DNA from: Leuctra nigra
Lineage: Eukaryota; Arthropoda; Insecta; Plecoptera; Leuctridae
Length of the DNA: 64,000 nt
Reading direction: 5' to 3'
NCBI GenBank assembly: GCA_934045905.1
Contig: OW203762.1
Location: forward strand, 16,214,345-16,278,344
In this document: positions 61,267 to 64,000 of the stretch, in pieces
Position numbering within the stretch: position 1 is the first letter of the stretch
How the letters are laid out: every line of letters begins with the position of its first letter
Program-made: the position numbers and the translations under genes
Notes under the pieces: generated by a model
What the model was told of the DNA's origin: nothing
The model's input: only the letters and a program-made list of their open reading frames with translations
Databases searched by the model: none

Positions 61267-61665
61267 CTACGAAAACGCTCTGTGTAACGCGTTGAAGCGA
61301 GCCTTGGTATTGCATTTGTGAATTCATATTCATGTGAAAGTTGCTGCTCTGTGTTACCTTGTAAAACATGCGTCATAGGGATAATTTTGTATTGATTTTC
61401 TTTGCATAAATTTGAAAAGTATTTCCAAATAAGCTTATGTACGCCAAACTTCAATAACTAATTAAGTTCTATACAAATTTGTCTGAAAATTGTCAAAAAC
61501 AAATAAAATGTTTGTCCCAATGACCATAAAAAGTTTTAAGTTGATCTGTAAAACGGTTCAATTTTTAATTTTAAAACAATCAGATAATCTAGTTCTAAAA
61601 CTTGACACGAGACAGCTCTTATGACTTCTTAGTGTGCGAAATTAATTCGGTCAAACCGAGATAAA
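61267..61665 (-). mobile_element. Helentron-like element, decayed copy
   Basis: CTACGAAAACGCTCTGTGTA followed by ACGCGTTGAAGCGAG is the reverse of the family 3' end. Interior blocks near CCATAAAAAGTTTTAAG follow. The GAGCGAGCG end is not found. Confidence 0.5.
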
Positions 61666-63352
61666 AGAGAGATATAGTATAGGTACACAGATGGCTAGAC
61701 GTCTAAAATTACATATAATATATCTAATCTTTACCTTTATTACCATGCATCGTATGTTTACTTTTTAATAATGTGTATTATGTATTTTAAATTATTTTTC
61801 ATATTTTGTCGCGCAACATGTACAAATATAAATAATGCAAAATCTTAAAATACTATATACCTATAAAGTTAGTTTACAAATTGTAAGATTTTACATATTT
61901 TATATAATCTTACTTATAGTTACGCAGTTCTGTCTGTGTGTCAGGAACGCCTGCGCGCGCATCCTCTCAATTTCGCGCGCACACTCTCTATGTTGTATTT
62001 AAAATTAAAATGGTCGACGTTACATTGCCCAAATCATGTCCAAAATACATCTTCTGCTCTTTGTGCATAAATAAATAACTGAAACTTACCTAAATGGCAA
62101 TCCTTATCCCTTTGTGTTTATAAGAAATGTATTTTAACACAGAATAACTGTCCAAATCTTTACATTATATTGAAAACGGCACTATTTTGTATTTAAAATG
62201 GTGGCCTTTCATTGCCAATCGTGTCTAAAAATACGTCTTTTGCCTTCGCAAAGTAAAGAAATAACCATAACTTACCTAAAACGTAATCCTTATCCCTTTG
62301 AGTGTGTAAAAAATCTACTATAACACATAATAACCGTTCAAAAGAGACATTACATAGAAAACTTTTTTACTCCAAGAAACGTCAAAGTGTAATTTTTAAA
62401 AAAATTCATTTGATCTGTATTTTAGAGGGCCATGAAAACCAAACAAAGCCGATAGATTTTTAACATTGGCCTCAAGATGCAATTTGCAAACGATCAAACG
62501 TATTATTTTCTTCCTACATTTAATCAACACGGCTCTGTAACCCTCAAACCAACTAACCGACGAAGTTTTTAAATAATGTTGTTAGATTAATCATTTTCAG
62601 TCGTTTCTTATTTCGTAGAGTGGTCTGTATTGAGTCATGTATTGACAACGAATTCATGTTGCTGTTGATAAAGTTTGAAGCACCAATGTTTAAGTTTTAC
62701 ATTGTTAACTGAATATCTATACTTTAATTAGTGGTAGAACGGCTGAAGTCCATTTCAATATGAACAGTATTTCTGACATCAACCAATCATTTGTAATGGT
62801 GACATGAGTTATTGTAAGAGAATACTTCAATATAACGTTATTTGTTAACATCAGTGAAACGGTACTTGATAGAGCTTGATTACAATCCAAAATTGTGCAC
62901 CGCAAATCAAACAAATTTACTTCCGCCCTACATCTGAGGAACGTATAATATAATGAAGCCGTAGATAACATGTAATAGCATAACAAATGAAGAAAAGGCC
63001 GTGGGCATCAGGTCACGGTATCAACGTAATGAATATATATATATTTTTTTTTACGGCGCATACATTGTTTTTCTTCTTATTTTTACTTAGTACGAATACT
63101 CTGGTGTAAATTTGAAAACTTATATGAAATTGTTTTACCATAATAGGTATGATCAAATTGCTTTTCTTCGTTCCTCATTTTTTAACGTTTTCTGTTAAGA
63201 TTGGGTCATCAACGACGTCAAATGTATTAACGACGCACACTCTGCTGACAAATATTGCTGTCGTTTTATATTAACGCATAACTCACTGGTGCACATTGGT
63301 CATGTTTTACATGACGGGTCCCTCTAGTCATATAAGATTTGACATACATATA

Positions 63353-63692
63353 GGCATCCTGCATGAAAAATGTACACCTCTTTGCCATGGCAACATGATT
63401 CAATGTGGCCAGGGTAACATTTTGAACTGTCAGAACTTCAACATCAAATCGTAATTATTTTAAACCATGAAAATAAACGAAGTGTTCACGAACGTATGCT
63501 AATGTACTTACATTCATTATGTCTTTATATCTTTATAACACTTATAATAATTACTATTTGTTGACATTTTCCGCGCACATTTTCAATGTAAACATTGTCA
63601 TAACCGTTCAAAATGTTACCCTGGAAGCGGCCACATTGAATAATTATGGTGCCATGGCCACGAGGTTAAAACATTTTCTCATGCAGGATGCC
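63353..63692. mobile_element. TA MITE, GGCATCCTGC family, copy 2
   Basis: The ends GGCATCCTGCATGA and TCATGCAGGATGCC are flanked by TA (63351-63352, 63693-63694). The arms continue through GCCATGG, CAATGTGGCC and CAGGGTAACATTTTGAAC for about 80-100 bp. Confidence 0.7.
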
Positions 63693-63745
63693 TATACTTT
63701 GCATGCAATTCTGCCACTTGAGATAGGTAGGTACAATCAAGGGTA

Positions 63746-63953
63746 CAGGGGAAAATTGATACAAGTCCATGTGATACGCATATGGAAAGTGAAAGTCCTA
63801 TATTTATCCATTGACAGCCCCAGTTTAAAATGTGTACCTATTTTAAAGAATTGTACGAAACTTTTCTTGAAACCGAGAGAACATTATGAAAGCTACGAGA
63901 TGACACGTTGATCTCATTTTCTCCAGAAATGTACATACCTCGTTCTTCCCCTG
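63746..63953. mobile_element. MITE, CAGGGGAAGAACG family, copy 3
   Basis: CAGGGGAAAATTGATACAAG follows TA, and CGTTCTTCCCCTG closes at 63953. The interior is shared in opposite orientation with the copy at 43896. Confidence 0.55.
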
Positions 63954-64000
63954 TTTCCGTTCTGTTTGCTCTCGACGCTCAGCGGACTGCCTCTCTGTTC

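Larger units (their letters stand above)
58531..64000 (+). other. Sequence downstream of exon 9 (presumed intron)
   Basis: AT-rich sequence with no recognisable final exon. It holds a foldback element (58661), Helentron-like pieces (60003-60056, 60417, 61267), an inverted-repeat element (60351-61181) and two TA MITEs (63353, 63746). 59110-59990 and 61670-63340 show nothing else I can assign. Confidence 0.6.

Overview
The window looks like nuclear DNA of an insect or close arthropod relative: no operons, AT-rich spacer, GC-rich short exons bounded by GT/AG sites, and many transposon remnants. The species cannot be named from the sequence alone. The only host gene I can support is one plus-strand gene of the Sidestep (Side) family, immunoglobulin-superfamily guidance proteins known in Drosophila as ligands for Beaten-path receptors. 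Nine internal exons are visible: 1121-1321, 13404-13549, 16530-16680, 24393-24523, 32490-32649, 46870-47172, 50568-50885, 55650-55843 and 57565-57721. Their intron phases (1,0,1,0,1,1,1,0,1) agree at every junction and give 1761 nt, 587 codons' worth. Domain order is second half of Ig2, Ig3, Ig4, Ig5, a fibronectin-III-like module, one membrane span and part of the cytoplasmic tail. The signal peptide and first Ig lie upstream of the window; the C-terminal exon lies downstream or was not recognised.

The most unusual feature is that five of the visible exon-intron junctions carry tandem repeats on the intronic side. At exons 5, 6 and 7 (acceptor side) and exon 8 (donor side) the repeat unit contains a copy of the splice site plus adjacent exon bases. 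At exon 9 an array starts a few bases after the donor. The working site is always the copy nearest the body of the exon. Acceptor decoys lead to frameshifts or stops, while the second donor at exon 8 is in frame and could add 21 codons.

The introns hold layered mobile elements. They include: (i) a Helentron/HINE-like family with termini GAGCGAGCG and a hairpin plus CCTAG, inserted between T and T, with an empty site readable in the window (copies near 1603, 15993, 25459, 39971, 48928, 60417, 61267); (ii) a 5.1 kb composite with about 570-bp inverted repeats at 38302-43449, carrying a nested Helentron-like element and a nested MITE; (iii) a 2.2 kb element with CCCAGCAAACAC termini at 30123-32297, inserted inside the exon 5 array; (iv) several TA-flanked foldback or MITE families; (v) a 5'-truncated non-LTR retrotransposon tail with a 9-bp target duplication at 12331-12790; (vi) tRNA-derived SINE copies; (vii) two hammerhead-ribozyme-like motifs of the Penelope type. 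I saw no ordinary tRNA or rRNA gene, no CRISPR array and no second host gene.
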